In this document: positions 20,140 to 32,045 of the stretch, in pieces
How positions within the stretch are numbered: position 1 is the stretch's first letter
How the letters are laid out: the number at the start of each line of letters is the position of its first letter
Assembly (NCBI RefSeq): GCF_029855045.1
Contig: NZ_CP123228.1
Coordinates: 2,542,001 to 2,606,000, forward strand
DNA from: Piscinibacter sp. XHJ-5
Lineage (GTDB): Bacteria > Pseudomonadota > Gammaproteobacteria > Burkholderiales > Burkholderiaceae_C
Length of the DNA: 64,000 nt
Direction: 5' to 3'
Position numbers and translations under genes: made by a program
The notes under the pieces: model-generated
What the model saw: only the letters and a program-made list of their open reading frames with translations
The model's database searches: none
Told to the model about the DNA's origin: nothing

Positions 20140-20167
20140 CTTGAAATCGGTTCGAATTTCCTCAAAT
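20140..20167 (+). promoter_or_regulatory. sigma-32 type heat-shock promoter of clpB
   Basis: CTTGAAA (20140-20146) matches the heat-shock -35 exactly. After 13 bases CCTCAAAT (20160-20167) matches most of the CCCCATNT -10. It ends 25 bases before the clpB ATG. Confidence 0.75.
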
Positions 20168-20192
20168 CCCGAGCAACGAGAGGATCCGATCC

Positions 20193-22775
<2,583 letters not shown>

Positions 22776-22781
22776 CGCCGC

Positions 22782-24062
22782 TCACGCGGGCTCGTCGAAC
22801 ACCGAGTCCATGCGCGCGATCTGCAGTCGCGCCAGCGTGAGGTTGGCGTGCGTCTTGTCGAGTACGGCGTGCAGCGCGAGGCCGGGATGCTTGGGCACCG
22901 CGCGCAGCACCAGGTGATGCGCTCCCAGCGTGATGGCGGCTTCGGGCATCGCGTGGCCAAGACCCAGGGTGCGGCTGGTCGTCAGCATGGCGGCCATGAG
23001 ATCGGCGCCGTGCTCGGCCAGATCGGCCGGCCCAGGGCTGGCGCCGGCGTGAGCAAGGTCCTGCCCGGTCGCGACCTCGAAGATGCAGCAGCTCACCATG
23101 CCGGTGAGCTGGCTCAGCTGGTTCACGTAGCGCGTGAGCGGGTCCTGGTCGGCGGTTGCCTGGGCATTGCGTACCGGCACCGAGGGCATGGGCCGCAAGG
23201 GCAGCGGCGCGGCGGGCCGTTGTGGCGCGGGCGCAGCGGTGCGGGCAACGGGGGCCGAAGGCGCCGGCATCGGCCGCGCCGCGGGCACCGCCGGCGTGCG
23301 GGGGCCCATCTCTTCGCGCAGCCGGGTCCAGGTGCTGCTGATGAAGTTCCACGCATCGGCGGGCCGCGCCACCTGCGGGGTGGTGCGCACGTTGACGCCG
23401 GTGCCGCGGGCGAGCTCCATGCCCTGCGTGACCAGTGCATTGGCGGTCGACAGCGGCAGCAGCAGCAGGTTTCGATTGGGCCACGGGCCGGCGATCATGT
23501 CTTCGTGCAGCGGCTTGAAGATGCCGGTGATCGAGTGGCCCGGCACATCGCCGACCAGGATCACGCCCAGCGTGCTGAAGGCCAGCAGCATCCGCGCGAG
23601 CGCGTGACGCGAGGTCGTGTCGGCGTCTGCCTCCGTCGAGTAGATGCGCAGCGTGTGGCCTTCCGCCGTGGGCAGCTCGACGTACTCGAGCGTCGCCAGC
23701 GTGGTGCCGTAGCCTTGCCGGCGGATCACCAGCTTCTGCACCGCGCCCTTGCTGGCGGCCGCGATTCCCGCGATGAGCTTGCGCGAAGAGTGCGTGGCAA
23801 CGTCGTGGATGGCGATGAATTCCGGGCGCAGGTGCTCGAACTGCTGTTGCATCGCCGGCCCGGCATCGCACGACACGAACAGCTCGCGCACGTTGGCGCC
23901 CACGGCGCGCCCGACGTCGCGCTGCTCGGCGGCCAGGTACGTCTCTTCGTCGCGCACGAGCTGCGTCTGGGCGCGCGTGGCCTCCCAGGTCTGCGGCGCT
24001 TCCTTCGGGTCTTCGCCCGAAGCGGAGTCCCGCGGCGGGCCCGCCGTATTCGGAATGGTCAT
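22782..24062 (-). CDS. uncharacterised protein with C-terminal roadblock-like domain (paralogue A)
   Basis: A 426-residue protein with no recognised enzyme motif. Residues about 50-250 form a mixed alpha/beta region (KLVIRRQGYGTTLATLEYVE, LGVILVGDVPGHSITGIF). About 255-300 is an Ala/Pro-rich linker, and the last 120 or so residues (LSQLTGMVSCCIFEVATGQDL onward) fit the roadblock/LC7 fold by pattern. It is homologous end to end to the product of 28358-29647, with the clearest matches in the TLATLE and IYSTEADAD segments. It is divergent from nadB. Roadblock proteins often regulate small GTPases, but no GTPase gene is nearby. Confidence 0.75.
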   Translation of the reverse strand: MTIPNTAGPPRDSASGEDPKEAPQTWEATRAQTQLVRDEETYLAAEQRDVGRAVGANVRELFVSCDAGPAMQQQFEHLRPEFIAIHDVATHSSRKLIAGIAAASKGAVQKLVIRRQGYGTTLATLEYVELPTAEGHTLRIYSTEADADTTSRHALARMLLAFSTLGVILVGDVPGHSITGIFKPLHEDMIAGPWPNRNLLLLPLSTANALVTQGMELARGTGVNVRTTPQVARPADAWNFISSTWTRLREEMGPRTPAVPAARPMPAPSAPVARTAAPAPQRPAAPLPLRPMPSVPVRNAQATADQDPLTRYVNQLSQLTGMVSCCIFEVATGQDLAHAGASPGPADLAEHGADLMAAMLTTSRTLGLGHAMPEAAITLGAHHLVLRAVPKHPGLALHAVLDKTHANLTLARLQIARMDSVFDEPA

Positions 24063-24208
24063 TGGTGCTCTATCCCGTTCTCGCCTCAGTGTAGGCCACG
24101 CGTTGTGGCCCTTGCCCTGCGAAAACCATGATTTCACGAGCGTTGCGCCGCAGCCATCCCCAAGGTCCGGACGAATCCGTCGCGGCGCCGGTGCGAGCAA
24201 CGCACTCG

Positions 24209-24214
24209 TAGAAT
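24209..24214 (+). promoter_or_regulatory. candidate -10 box (TAGAAT) for nadB
   Basis: TAGAAT lies 28 bases before the nadB start codon; no convincing -35 is seen. Confidence 0.35.
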
Positions 24215-24242
24215 CGATGCTCCGCATTTTCTGTGGCCGCAG

Positions 24243-25922
24243 ATGCACCGCGTCATCGCATGCACCGGCCTCGAGCGCCCCATGCCCGAATCGGAAGTCC
24301 CCGCATCTCCCGCCCCCGTGGTGATCGTCGGTGCGGGTCTCGCCGGGCTCACCGTCGCACTCCACCTGGCCCAACGCCATCCGGTGGTCGTGCTGGCCAA
24401 GCGCAACATCGACGAGGGCGCCACAGCGTGGGCGCAGGGCGGCATCGTCGGCGTGCTCGGCGACGACGACAGCATCGAATCGCACGTGCGCGACACGCAG
24501 GACGCGGGCGCCGGCCTGGTCGACGAGCAGACGGCGCGCTTCATCGCCGAGCACAGCGCCGAAGCCGTGGCCTGGCTGGTGGAAAGCGGCGTTCCGTTCT
24601 CGCCCGATCCGCAGGGACCGCTCGGTCTGCATCTCACGCGGGAAGGCGGTCACGCCGTGCGGCGCATCGCGCATGCCGCCGACGCCACCGGAAAGGCCAT
24701 CCACGACGCGCTGCTGGAGCGCGTGCGCCAGCATCCCAACATCACGCTGCGCGAACGATGGATGGCGCTCGACGTGATCACGTCACGGCATCTCAGGCGC
24801 GAGGAGCAGCCGCAGTGCTACGGCATCTACGCGCTCGACATCGACCATCAGCGCGTCGAGACGCTGCCGGCCACGGCGGTCGTGCTGGCCACCGGCGGCG
24901 CAGGGAAGGTGTACCGCTACACCACCAATCCGGACACCGCCACCGGCGACGGCATCGCGATGGCATGGCGCGCTGGCTGCCGTATCGGCAACATGGAGTT
25001 CATCCAGTTCCATCCGACCTGCCTGTACCACCCGCAGGAGCGCAGCTTCCTCATCACCGAAGCGATGCGCGGCGAAGGCGCGCACCTGAAGCTGCCCGAC
25101 GGCACCCGCTTCATGGCCGCCCATGACGAGCGCCTGGAGCTCGCGCCGCGAGACATCGTCGCGCGTGCGATCGACTTCGAGATGAAGCGGCACGGCATCG
25201 ACTACGTGCTGCTCGACGCCACGCACCTCGGCGAATCGTTCCTGCGCGAGCATTTCCCGACCATCTACGCGCGCTGCCTGCACCTGGGCATCGACATCGC
25301 GCGCCAGCCCATTCCGGTGGTGCCGGCGGCGCACTACACCTGTGGCGGCGTCGTCACCGACCTGCAGGGACGCACCGACCTGCCGGGCTTGTACGCGGTG
25401 GGCGAGACCACCTACACCGGCCTGCACGGCGCCAACCGCCTCGCCAGCAACTCGCTGCTCGAGTGCGTCGTGCTGGGTCGCACCTGCGCGCGCGACATCC
25501 TGGATCGCGGCGCGAAGCATCCGCCCCTGCCGCCCGCCTGGGACGAGAGCCAGGTCGAGAATGCCGACGAGCAGGTCGTCATCGCGCACAACTGGGACGA
25601 GTTGCGCCTGCTGATGTGGAACTACGTCGGCATCGTGAGGACCACCAAGCGGCTGGAGCGGGCACTGCACCGCATCAAGCTGCTGCGCACGGAAATCGAC
25701 GACTACTACGCCAACTTCCGCGTCAATCGAGACCTGCTGGAGCTGCGCAACCTCGTGGACTGCGCCGAGCTGATCGTGCGCTCGGCGCTGATGCGCCATG
25801 AAAGCCGCGGGCTGCACTACAGCCGCGATTTCCCGCACACGCTGCCGGTGAGCTTTCCGACGGTGCTGCTGCGTGCGCACCGGGACGGCAAGAAGCCGAA
25901 GGCGTACGGGCTCAGCGGCTGA
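24243..25922 (+). CDS. nadB: L-aspartate oxidase
   Basis: A 559-residue flavoprotein that oxidises aspartate to iminoaspartate, the first step of de novo NAD synthesis. The FAD motif [17 protein letters not shown] begins near residue 27. The active-site regions ([55 protein letters not shown]) are intact. The length fits either ATG 24243 or the in-frame ATG 24282; neither has a clear ribosome site. It faces away from roadblock paralogue A and towards the nadA-nadC transcript. Confidence 0.95.
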   Translation: MHRVIACTGLERPMPESEVPASPAPVVIVGAGLAGLTVALHLAQRHPVVVLAKRNIDEGATAWAQGGIVGVLGDDDSIESHVRDTQDAGAGLVDEQTARFIAEHSAEAVAWLVESGVPFSPDPQGPLGLHLTREGGHAVRRIAHAADATGKAIHDALLERVRQHPNITLRERWMALDVITSRHLRREEQPQCYGIYALDIDHQRVETLPATAVVLATGGAGKVYRYTTNPDTATGDGIAMAWRAGCRIGNMEFIQFHPTCLYHPQERSFLITEAMRGEGAHLKLPDGTRFMAAHDERLELAPRDIVARAIDFEMKRHGIDYVLLDATHLGESFLREHFPTIYARCLHLGIDIARQPIPVVPAAHYTCGGVVTDLQGRTDLPGLYAVGETTYTGLHGANRLASNSLLECVVLGRTCARDILDRGAKHPPLPPAWDESQVENADEQVVIAHNWDELRLLMWNYVGIVRTTKRLERALHRIKLLRTEIDDYYANFRVNRDLLELRNLVDCAELIVRSALMRHESRGLHYSRDFPHTLPVSFPTVLLRAHRDGKKPKAYGLSG

Positions 25923-25946
25923 GGCAGTCCCGGAACGCGGCGCGGC

Positions 25947-26231
25947 TCAAGCCCGGGCCCGCATGGCGATGCGCGCCTGAACGAACTCGAAAGCGAAGCC
26001 GACCGCCTCCGCGATGGCGCGCTCGTTCTCGCCGCGCTCCTTGTCCGTGAGGTAGAACGCGAAGTCGACCTCGTGGCGGATGTAGCGCGGCGGCAGCCGG
26101 TTCAGGGCCACGCACGCGATGTCCGCGAGCAGCTCTTCGTCGAGGTGCGGATAGCGCTTGGCAGCGGCCCGCACCGCTTCGATGACGGCACGTTCGTGGT
26201 GGTTGTGGATGGAGTCGAAGTCGACGTTCAT
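25947..26231 (-). CDS. ComFB-like small protein
   Basis: A 94-residue protein whose core (ADIACVALNRLPPRYI, residues 36-51) matches the late-competence ComFB family (PF10719 as I recall it). Family members in Gram-positives and cyanobacteria carry a CxxC-type pair before this core; here only Cys40 remains, so a metal site is unlikely. Some cyanobacterial members bind cyclic di-nucleotides. It is the last gene of the leftward run roadblock B-nadA-nadC-comFB, 62 bases after nadC. Its function here is unknown. Confidence 0.75.
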   Translation of the reverse strand: MNVDFDSIHNHHERAVIEAVRAAAKRYPHLDEELLADIACVALNRLPPRYIRHEVDFAFYLTDKERGENERAIAEAVGFAFEFVQARIAMRARA

Positions 26232-26293
26232 GGGCGCCCAGTGTGGGCCGGACCCGGCCGGCGCAAGACGGCGAATTGGCCGGTTTGCCCCGC

Positions 26294-27178
26294 TCAATTC
26301 GAGGCGCCGATGCGCTCCAGCACCCGCATCGAGAAATCGACCGCCTTCACGTCCTTGGTGAGCCGGCCGATCGAGATGCGGTCCACACCGGTCGCTGCGA
26401 TCTCGCGCACCTGCTCGAGCTGCACGCTGCCGGACACTTCGAGCAGCGCGCGTCCGGCGTTCAGCGTGACGGCCTGCCGCATCAGCGGCAAGGTGAAGTT
26501 GTCCAGCATCACGCTGGTCGCGCCGCAGTCCAGCGCCTCGCGCAGCTGATCGAGGGTCTCCACCTCGATCTGGATGTCCACGCCGGCATTCAGCGCCGCC
26601 GCCTCGCGCAGCACGGCTGCGATGCCGCCGGCCGCGGCGATGTGGTTCTCCTTGATCAGGATGCCGTGCCACAGTGCGAGCCGCTGGTTCTGCCCGCCGC
26701 CCACGCGCACCGCGTACTTCTGGGCCTGGCGCAGGCCGGGCAGGGTCTTGCGGGTGTCGAGGATGGCGCAGCCTCGCGGATGAGGCGACGCACCGGCGAT
26801 CGCGTCGACATGGCGGCGCGTGATCGTCGCGGTGGCGGACAGCAGCTGCAGGAAGTTGAGGGCCGGACGCTCGGCCGACAGCAGCGCGCGGGCGCGGGCC
26901 TGGATGGCGCACACCGTCGTCCCCGCCTGCATGGCTGCGCCTTCGTCAGCACGCCATTCGATGCGCGCGTCGGCATCGAGGGCACGGATGCAGCCGTCGA
27001 ACCAGTCGCGTCCGCACAGCACCGCGTCCTCGCGGACGAGCACACGCGCCTTGACAACTTGCCCCGCCGGCACCAGCTCGGCGGTCCAGTCGCGGCGGCC
27101 AAGGTCCTCCATCAGCGCATCGCGGATGTTGCGCTCGCGTGCCTGTTCGAGCGTCTCGTCGTGGTCGAAGGACTTCAT
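26294..27178 (-). CDS. nadC: nicotinate-nucleotide pyrophosphorylase (carboxylating)
   Basis: A 294-residue quinolinate phosphoribosyltransferase that makes nicotinate mononucleotide from quinolinate and PRPP. The ATG at 27178 overlaps the nadA stop (ATGA). Typical segments are the [16 protein letters not shown] helix, [32 protein letters not shown] active site (lysines and arginines for PRPP), [11 protein letters not shown] and SVMLDNF. Confidence 0.95.
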   Translation of the reverse strand: MKSFDHDETLEQARERNIRDALMEDLGRRDWTAELVPAGQVVKARVLVREDAVLCGRDWFDGCIRALDADARIEWRADEGAAMQAGTTVCAIQARARALLSAERPALNFLQLLSATATITRRHVDAIAGASPHPRGCAILDTRKTLPGLRQAQKYAVRVGGGQNQRLALWHGILIKENHIAAAGGIAAVLREAAALNAGVDIQIEVETLDQLREALDCGATSVMLDNFTLPLMRQAVTLNAGRALLEVSGSVQLEQVREIAATGVDRISIGRLTKDVKAVDFSMRVLERIGASN

Positions 27179-28281
27179 GCCGCGCCGATGTTCTTCACCA
27201 GCCCGGGCTTCTGAGTGGCGCCTGGATTGCGGGCGACGAAGTCGAGCATGCGTTCGATGCAGCCGAGTGCCTGGCCGCGGATCGGCTCGTCGACGACGAT
27301 CTCGCCGCTGCCTTGCTCCAGGCACTGCACGACGCCTTGCAGCGCGTTCATCGCCATCCAGGGGCAGTGGGCGCAGCTCTTGCACGTGGCGCTGTTGCCG
27401 GCAGTGGGGGCTTCGATCAGCGTCTTGGTGGGTGCGAGCTGGCGGATGCGATGAAGCAGCCCGTTGTCCGTGGCGATGATGAAGGTCTGCGCGTCGCTCT
27501 TGAGCACGGCCTGCAGGATCTGCGAGGTCGAGCCGACGACGTCGGCCTGCTCGACCACGCTCTTCGGCGACTCCGGATGCACCAGCACCTTGGCGCCGGG
27601 ATGCTGCGCCTTCAGCAGGTCGAGCTCGAGGCCCTTGAATTCGTCGTGCACGATGCAGGCGCCGTTCCACATCAGCATGTCGGCGCCGGTCTCGTCCTGG
27701 ATGTAGCGGCCGAGGTGCCGATCAGGCGCCCACAGCACCTTCTGTCCCTGCGCGTCGAGGTGCCGCACGATGGCCAGCGCGCAGGAGCTGGTCACCATCC
27801 AGTCGGCACGAGCCTTCACGGCGGCGCTGGTGTTGGCGTAGACGACGACGCTGCGGTCGGGATGGGCATCGCAGAATCGTGCGAAGTCCTCGGGCGGGCA
27901 GCCGAGGTCGAGCGAGCACGTCGCTTCGAGGTCCGGCATCAGCACTCGCTTCTCGGGACTGAGGATCTTTGCCGTCTCGCCCATGAAGCGGACGCCCGCG
28001 ACGACCAGTGTCCGGCTCGCATGATCGCGGCCGAAGCGTGCCATCTCGAGCGAATCGGCAACGCAGCCGCCGGTTTCCAGTGCGAGGTCCTGCAGATCGC
28101 CGTCGACGTAGTAGTGGGCGACCAGCACGGCGTCGCGCTGCTTCAGAAGCTTGGCGGCGCGCTGTTTCCACTCGATGCGTTGCGCGGGGTTCAGCGGCTC
28201 GGGAACCTTGGCCCAGGCGTGCGCGGTGCAGCTGGCGCCGGAAGCGTCCTGGCGGGTGTAGTCGAAGAGGACTTGGCTCAT
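27175..28281 (-). CDS. nadA: quinolinate synthase NadA
   Basis: A 368-residue [4Fe-4S] enzyme that condenses iminoaspartate with dihydroxyacetone phosphate to quinolinate. The three cluster cysteines fall in [21 protein letters not shown] and [14 protein letters not shown], and the [13 protein letters not shown] segment near residue 55 is the family's first substrate loop. It is 76 bases downstream of roadblock paralogue B on the same strand and overlaps nadC. Confidence 0.96.
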   Translation of the reverse strand: MSQVLFDYTRQDASGASCTAHAWAKVPEPLNPAQRIEWKQRAAKLLKQRDAVLVAHYYVDGDLQDLALETGGCVADSLEMARFGRDHASRTLVVAGVRFMGETAKILSPEKRVLMPDLEATCSLDLGCPPEDFARFCDAHPDRSVVVYANTSAAVKARADWMVTSSCALAIVRHLDAQGQKVLWAPDRHLGRYIQDETGADMLMWNGACIVHDEFKGLELDLLKAQHPGAKVLVHPESPKSVVEQADVVGSTSQILQAVLKSDAQTFIIATDNGLLHRIRQLAPTKTLIEAPTAGNSATCKSCAHCPWMAMNALQGVVQCLEQGSGEIVVDEPIRGQALGCIERMLDFVARNPGATQKPGLVKNIGAA

Positions 28282-28313
28282 GGAGCCGGGAATGGTAGCC
28301 CGGTTCGGCGCCG

Positions 28314-28342
28314 GGGAAGGGCGGATCGAATCGCCCTTTCCC
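28314..28342 (-). other. intercistronic hairpin between roadblock B and nadA
   Basis: A 10-bp GC-rich stem with one bulged base (arms 28314-28323 and 28332-28342) in the 76-base gap. It has no T-run and so is more likely an mRNA processing or stability element, or a partial terminator, than a full stop. Confidence 0.4.
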
Positions 28343-28357
28343 AGGCGCGGTCGCGCT

Positions 28358-29647
28358 CTACAGCAGGCCCTTTTCCACTTCCATCAGCTTGTAGCGGGCC
28401 AGCGCGAGGTTGGCACGCTGCTTGTCGAGCAGGGCCATCAGGAACAGATCGGGATGCCGGGTGACGGTGCGCAGCACATGCTGGCGCTGTGCCGCGCTGA
28501 CCATCACCTCGTCGATCTGGTCGGGCAGGCCCATGTTGCGGGCGGCCAGGCGATGGGCGCGAAGCACCTGGGCGCTGGCCGCGGCCGAGAGGTCGAGGTC
28601 GGCGGGCTGGTCCTCGCGGTTCTCGCGCGCCAGCACCAGACCGGTCGTGGCATCGACCACTGCGCAGCCGAGCAGGCCCTCGATGGCCAGCATCTCGGCC
28701 AGCGCCTCGCGTGCGCGAGCCGGGTCCAGCGCATGGTGGCTCACCCGCATGACGGGCTTGCCCGGACGGAGCCCCGGCGTGATGGAGGCCCGCAGCGCCG
28801 GGGGCGGCTCGCCGGCCGCGGCGTGCAGGTCGGCGACCTTGATGGGGTAGTCGGTCGCGCCCATGGAGGTCTCGGGCGGCTCCCAGGACGGCTGCGTTTT
28901 CACGTGGTTCCACATGCCGAGCATGGCGTTCCACACCGAGGACGCGCTGGTCATCGATTCGTTGAGCACATGCACGTGCAGGCGCTGCGGCCAGCTCACG
29001 GCGCTGATCTTGTTGGCGATCCACACCGCATTGGGCGGGAGCATGAACAGCAGGTTGGGGCAGCGCCAGGTGGGCAGGGCGGTGTATTCGAGCAGCGAGA
29101 TGAGCAGCGCATCGATGGCGTGGGGCTGCATGGGCCCGATGATCACCGTCGTCATGTGGCTGCGTTCCATCAGCGCGACCGGGATCTCGGCGTTGTCGCG
29201 CCCAGGGGCGCGAACGTCGGCGTGGTAGATCTTCAGCGTGTCCTCGTGGCGCCGCACGAGGGTGGTGCGCTCGATGGTGGCGAGGGTGCGCAAGGTGGTC
29301 TGCTCACGCAGGTGCAGCCGCTCGATGGGACGGCCGCCGGCATCGGACAGCGCCTTGATCACCGCCGACGCCCAGATGCCGACCGGGTCGAGCAGGGTGA
29401 TCAGCCGGCTCGCGGTTTCGAGGTCGGCGCGGGTGGTGGCGAAGTGCTCGCGTATCGCCTGCGCCGGCGAGCCACTGACGACCAGGTCGTGCTGGTGCCG
29501 GTCGACCATCTGGCCGCGTTCGTTGACCTCGGTGGCCATGCTTTCCAGGATGGCAGTGGCCGCGAAGCCCTGGTCGGGCGGCTCGGAATCGGAACGCGGC
29601 TTCCTGGGGCTCGGCGGGCCGAGATCTCCAAACAGCGAGGTGAGCAT
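28358..29647 (-). CDS. uncharacterised protein with C-terminal roadblock-like domain (paralogue B)
   Basis: A 429-residue protein. After a proline-rich start comes an alpha/beta region (about 60-235; [38 protein letters not shown]), then a linker. The final 125 residues have the roadblock/LC7 pattern ([20 protein letters not shown], then the helix [20 protein letters not shown]). It is a paralogue of the 22782-24062 product. It is the first gene of a probable operon with nadA, nadC and the ComFB-like gene. No transmembrane segments are visible, so it should be cytoplasmic. The function is unknown. Confidence 0.75.
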   Translation of the reverse strand: MLTSLFGDLGPPSPRKPRSDSEPPDQGFAATAILESMATEVNERGQMVDRHQHDLVVSGSPAQAIREHFATTRADLETASRLITLLDPVGIWASAVIKALSDAGGRPIERLHLREQTTLRTLATIERTTLVRRHEDTLKIYHADVRAPGRDNAEIPVALMERSHMTTVIIGPMQPHAIDALLISLLEYTALPTWRCPNLLFMLPPNAVWIANKISAVSWPQRLHVHVLNESMTSASSVWNAMLGMWNHVKTQPSWEPPETSMGATDYPIKVADLHAAAGEPPPALRASITPGLRPGKPVMRVSHHALDPARAREALAEMLAIEGLLGCAVVDATTGLVLARENREDQPADLDLSAAASAQVLRAHRLAARNMGLPDQIDEVMVSAAQRQHVLRTVTRHPDLFLMALLDKQRANLALARYKLMEVEKGLL

Positions 29648-29795
29648 GCGGTCTCCCACGGGTCTTTCAGCGGCCCGCGGCGGCAGGCCATTGCAGTCTA
29701 GATCAGCGTGGCCAGCCGGGAATACCCGGACGTGCAACCGGTCGTTGCAGCCCTCTGAACGGCGGTATGTGGAGCCTTTCCGGGGCAAGCCCGGC

Positions 29796-30608
29796 TCAGC
29801 CGAAGAACCGGCTCGGCGGCGCGCCGACGGACCGCCGCACCATGGCGCTGAAAGCGCTGGGGCTGGCGTACCCGAGTTCGGCGGCGATGGTGGCCATCGG
29901 CAGCTTGCGCGCCGCCAACGCGAGGGCCCGTGCCAGCAGCACCTGCTGCCGCCATTGCAGGAAGGTGGTGCCGAGCTGCTGGCGGAACAGGCGCGCGACG
30001 GTGCGCGTGCTGGCGCCGGAGTCGCGCGCCCAGCCGTCCAGCGTCGCGTGCCGCGTGGGGTCGTCCAGCACCGCTTCACACAGCATGCGAAGCCGCTTGT
30101 CGGCCGGCAGGTCGACGCCCAGGCGCACCGGGCGGGCGCGCCGCAGCTCGTCGAGCACCAGTGCGCCCAGGCGCCGCTCGCGCTCCAGCTCGTCGGCGAC
30201 CAGCGCGGCGGCGCCATCGGCACGGATGTCCATCGCCATCGCGAGTGCCCGCAGCAGGTCCGACACCTCCAGCACCCGGCATTGCTTCCAGGCGGGCGGC
30301 GGCGCCGGATCGTCGTGCAGGTACAGCGTGCGCAGATCCGCGTCTTCGATCACCGTCACGGCATGCTCGACACCCGGCGGAATCCACAGCGCCCGCGACG
30401 GCGGAACCAGGTAGGTGCCGTGCTCGACGGTGAGCCGCACTACGCCGGTGGCCGAGATCGCCAGCTGACCCCAGGGATGGCAGTGCGGCACGACCCGGGT
30501 GTCGGTGCGCAGCCGATGCTCCTTGGCGCGAACCGGCCGCCGCGCGGTGGGTCGGTACAGGTGCGGTGTCAGCGGGCCGATCGGCGTCGGGGCCAGGAGG
30601 GTCTTCAT
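29796..30608 (-). CDS. AraC family transcriptional regulator
   Basis: A 270-residue regulator with an N-terminal cupin-like sensor region (HCHPWGQLAISATGVVRLTV, PPSRALWIPPGVEHAV; residues 40-85) and a C-terminal double helix-turn-helix (about 175-268, WARDSGASTRTVARLFRQQLG and ELGYASPSAFSAMVRRSVG). It is divergent from the MFS transporter gene, and nested inverted repeats begin two bases from its start codon. It probably controls the transporter and itself. Confidence 0.92.
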   Translation of the reverse strand: MKTLLAPTPIGPLTPHLYRPTARRPVRAKEHRLRTDTRVVPHCHPWGQLAISATGVVRLTVEHGTYLVPPSRALWIPPGVEHAVTVIEDADLRTLYLHDDPAPPPAWKQCRVLEVSDLLRALAMAMDIRADGAAALVADELERERRLGALVLDELRRARPVRLGVDLPADKRLRMLCEAVLDDPTRHATLDGWARDSGASTRTVARLFRQQLGTTFLQWRQQVLLARALALAARKLPMATIAAELGYASPSAFSAMVRRSVGAPPSRFFG

Positions 30609-30609
30609 T

Positions 30610-30652
30610 GGCGCGATCTCGACAGAACTTGTCGACCTATCGTAATCGCGCC
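30610..30652. promoter_or_regulatory. nested inverted repeats between the AraC regulator and MFS genes
   Basis: The inner repeat is TCGACA-N5-TGTCGA (30619-30635). The outer arms are GGCGCGAT (30610-30617) and ATCGCGCC (30645-30652). A possible minus-strand -10, TACGAT, lies at 30639-30644 between them. The position, directly before the regulator start, suits an autoregulatory operator. Confidence 0.5.
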
Positions 30653-30678
30653 GCCCGAGCCCTGCCTACCATCGGGAG

Positions 30679-31911
30679 ATGAATTCGACCTCCCTGCCGG
30701 CCCCTGGGATGCGCCAGGACGCCGCCGTCATCGGTCTCGTCGGCCTCGCGCACGGGATCAGCCACTTCAGCCAACTCCTGCTCGCCCCCTTGTTCCCGTG
30801 GCTGAAAGAGGCCTTCGGGGTGAGCTACGCCGAGCTGGGATTGCTGATGACGATCTTCTTCGTCGTCTCGTGTGCGGTGCAGGCGCTGTCCGGCTTCGTC
30901 GTCGACCGATTCGGGCCGCGGCCCATCCTTTTCGGGGGGCTCGGGCTGCTCGCAGCGGCCGCCTTCGGCTTCGCCGCCAGCACCCACTACGCGATGCTGG
31001 CGCTGTTTTCGGTGGTGGCCGGCGTGGGCAACGGGGTGTTCCACCCGGTCGACTACACGCTGCTGAACCGCAAGGTCCACCCTTCGCGGCTGGGTCACGC
31101 CTTCAGCGTGCATGGCATCACCGGCAGCCTCGGCTGGGCGCTGGCGCCGGCAATGCTGGTGCCGCTGACCCTCGCCTTCTCGTGGCGCGTGGCGCTGTCC
31201 TGCGCCGGGGTGGTGATCCTGGCCGTGCTGGCGCTGCTGTGGATGCAGCGGGCGCCGCTGGCGCTGGAGATGGCGCCGGCCCGCAAGGCCGGGGCGCACG
31301 GGAGCGTCGAAGGCCGCTTCGACTTTCTCGGCATCCCGGCCGTCTGGATGTGCTTCGCCTTCTTCCTGTTCTACGCCATGGCGCTGAGCGGCGTGCAGGC
31401 CTTTGCCCCGGAGGCGGCGCGGCTGCTGCACGACGTGCCGACGCAGGTCGCCGCGGTGTGCCTCACGGTGTACATGGTCTGCGCGGCCGGCGGGATGGTC
31501 GTCGGCGGCTTCCTCGCCTCCGACCCGGCGCGCTGCGAGCGCATCGTCGGCGCGGGATTCGGGGCGGCGGCGCTGGTCGCGCTGCTGCTCGGGTTTGCGG
31601 CGGTGCCGGCGGCCATGGTGCCGGTGCTGTTCGGGGCGATGGGCTTCGGCGCGGGCATCGCCGGGCCTTCGCGCGATCTGCTGGTCAAGCGATCCTCACC
31701 CGACGGCGCGACCGGACGGGTGTACGGCATCGTCTACTCGGGTCTGGACATCGGGCAGGCGGTCGCGCCGCTGCTGTTCGGCACGCTGATGGACCTGCAT
31801 CGGCCGGCCGAGGTGTGGCTGGGCATCGCCGTGGTCCAGGCGGTGCTCGTGGTGAGCGCCTTCAACGTGCGGCGAGCGCGACGAACCGTCATCGCGTCCG
31901 TCCATCCCTAG
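30679..31911 (+). CDS. MFS transporter, fosmidomycin-resistance-like
   Basis: A 410-residue permease with about 12 hydrophobic segments. The opening HGISHFSQLLLAPLFPWLKE and SYAELGLLMTIFFVVSCAVQ resemble the Fsr-type branch of the major facilitator superfamily, usually drug or metabolite exporters. The VVDRFGPRPILF loop after the second helix is the MFS motif A. The substrate is unknown. It is divergently paired with an AraC regulator and followed by a GC-rich hairpin. Confidence 0.85.
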   Translation: MNSTSLPAPGMRQDAAVIGLVGLAHGISHFSQLLLAPLFPWLKEAFGVSYAELGLLMTIFFVVSCAVQALSGFVVDRFGPRPILFGGLGLLAAAAFGFAASTHYAMLALFSVVAGVGNGVFHPVDYTLLNRKVHPSRLGHAFSVHGITGSLGWALAPAMLVPLTLAFSWRVALSCAGVVILAVLALLWMQRAPLALEMAPARKAGAHGSVEGRFDFLGIPAVWMCFAFFLFYAMALSGVQAFAPEAARLLHDVPTQVAAVCLTVYMVCAAGGMVVGGFLASDPARCERIVGAGFGAAALVALLLGFAAVPAAMVPVLFGAMGFGAGIAGPSRDLLVKRSSPDGATGRVYGIVYSGLDIGQAVAPLLFGTLMDLHRPAEVWLGIAVVQAVLVVSAFNVRRARRTVIASVHP

Positions 31912-31915
31912 CTTC

Positions 31916-31936
31916 CTCCCCCAACATGCGGGGGAG
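31916..31936 (+). terminator. hairpin immediately after the MFS gene
   Basis: A 7-bp CTCCCCC/GGGGGAG stem starts 5 bases past the stop codon. There is no T-run, so termination would be weak or Rho-assisted. Confidence 0.35.
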
Positions 31937-32045
31937 AGAAGCAATCCCATGGGCCTGAAATGGCTTGAAGATCGCACGTCTGCAGCCCGCCGACCGGCAA
32001 GGAATGGCCCGCACGAGCGAGGCAGGGCGCAGGGAGGATCAGTCG

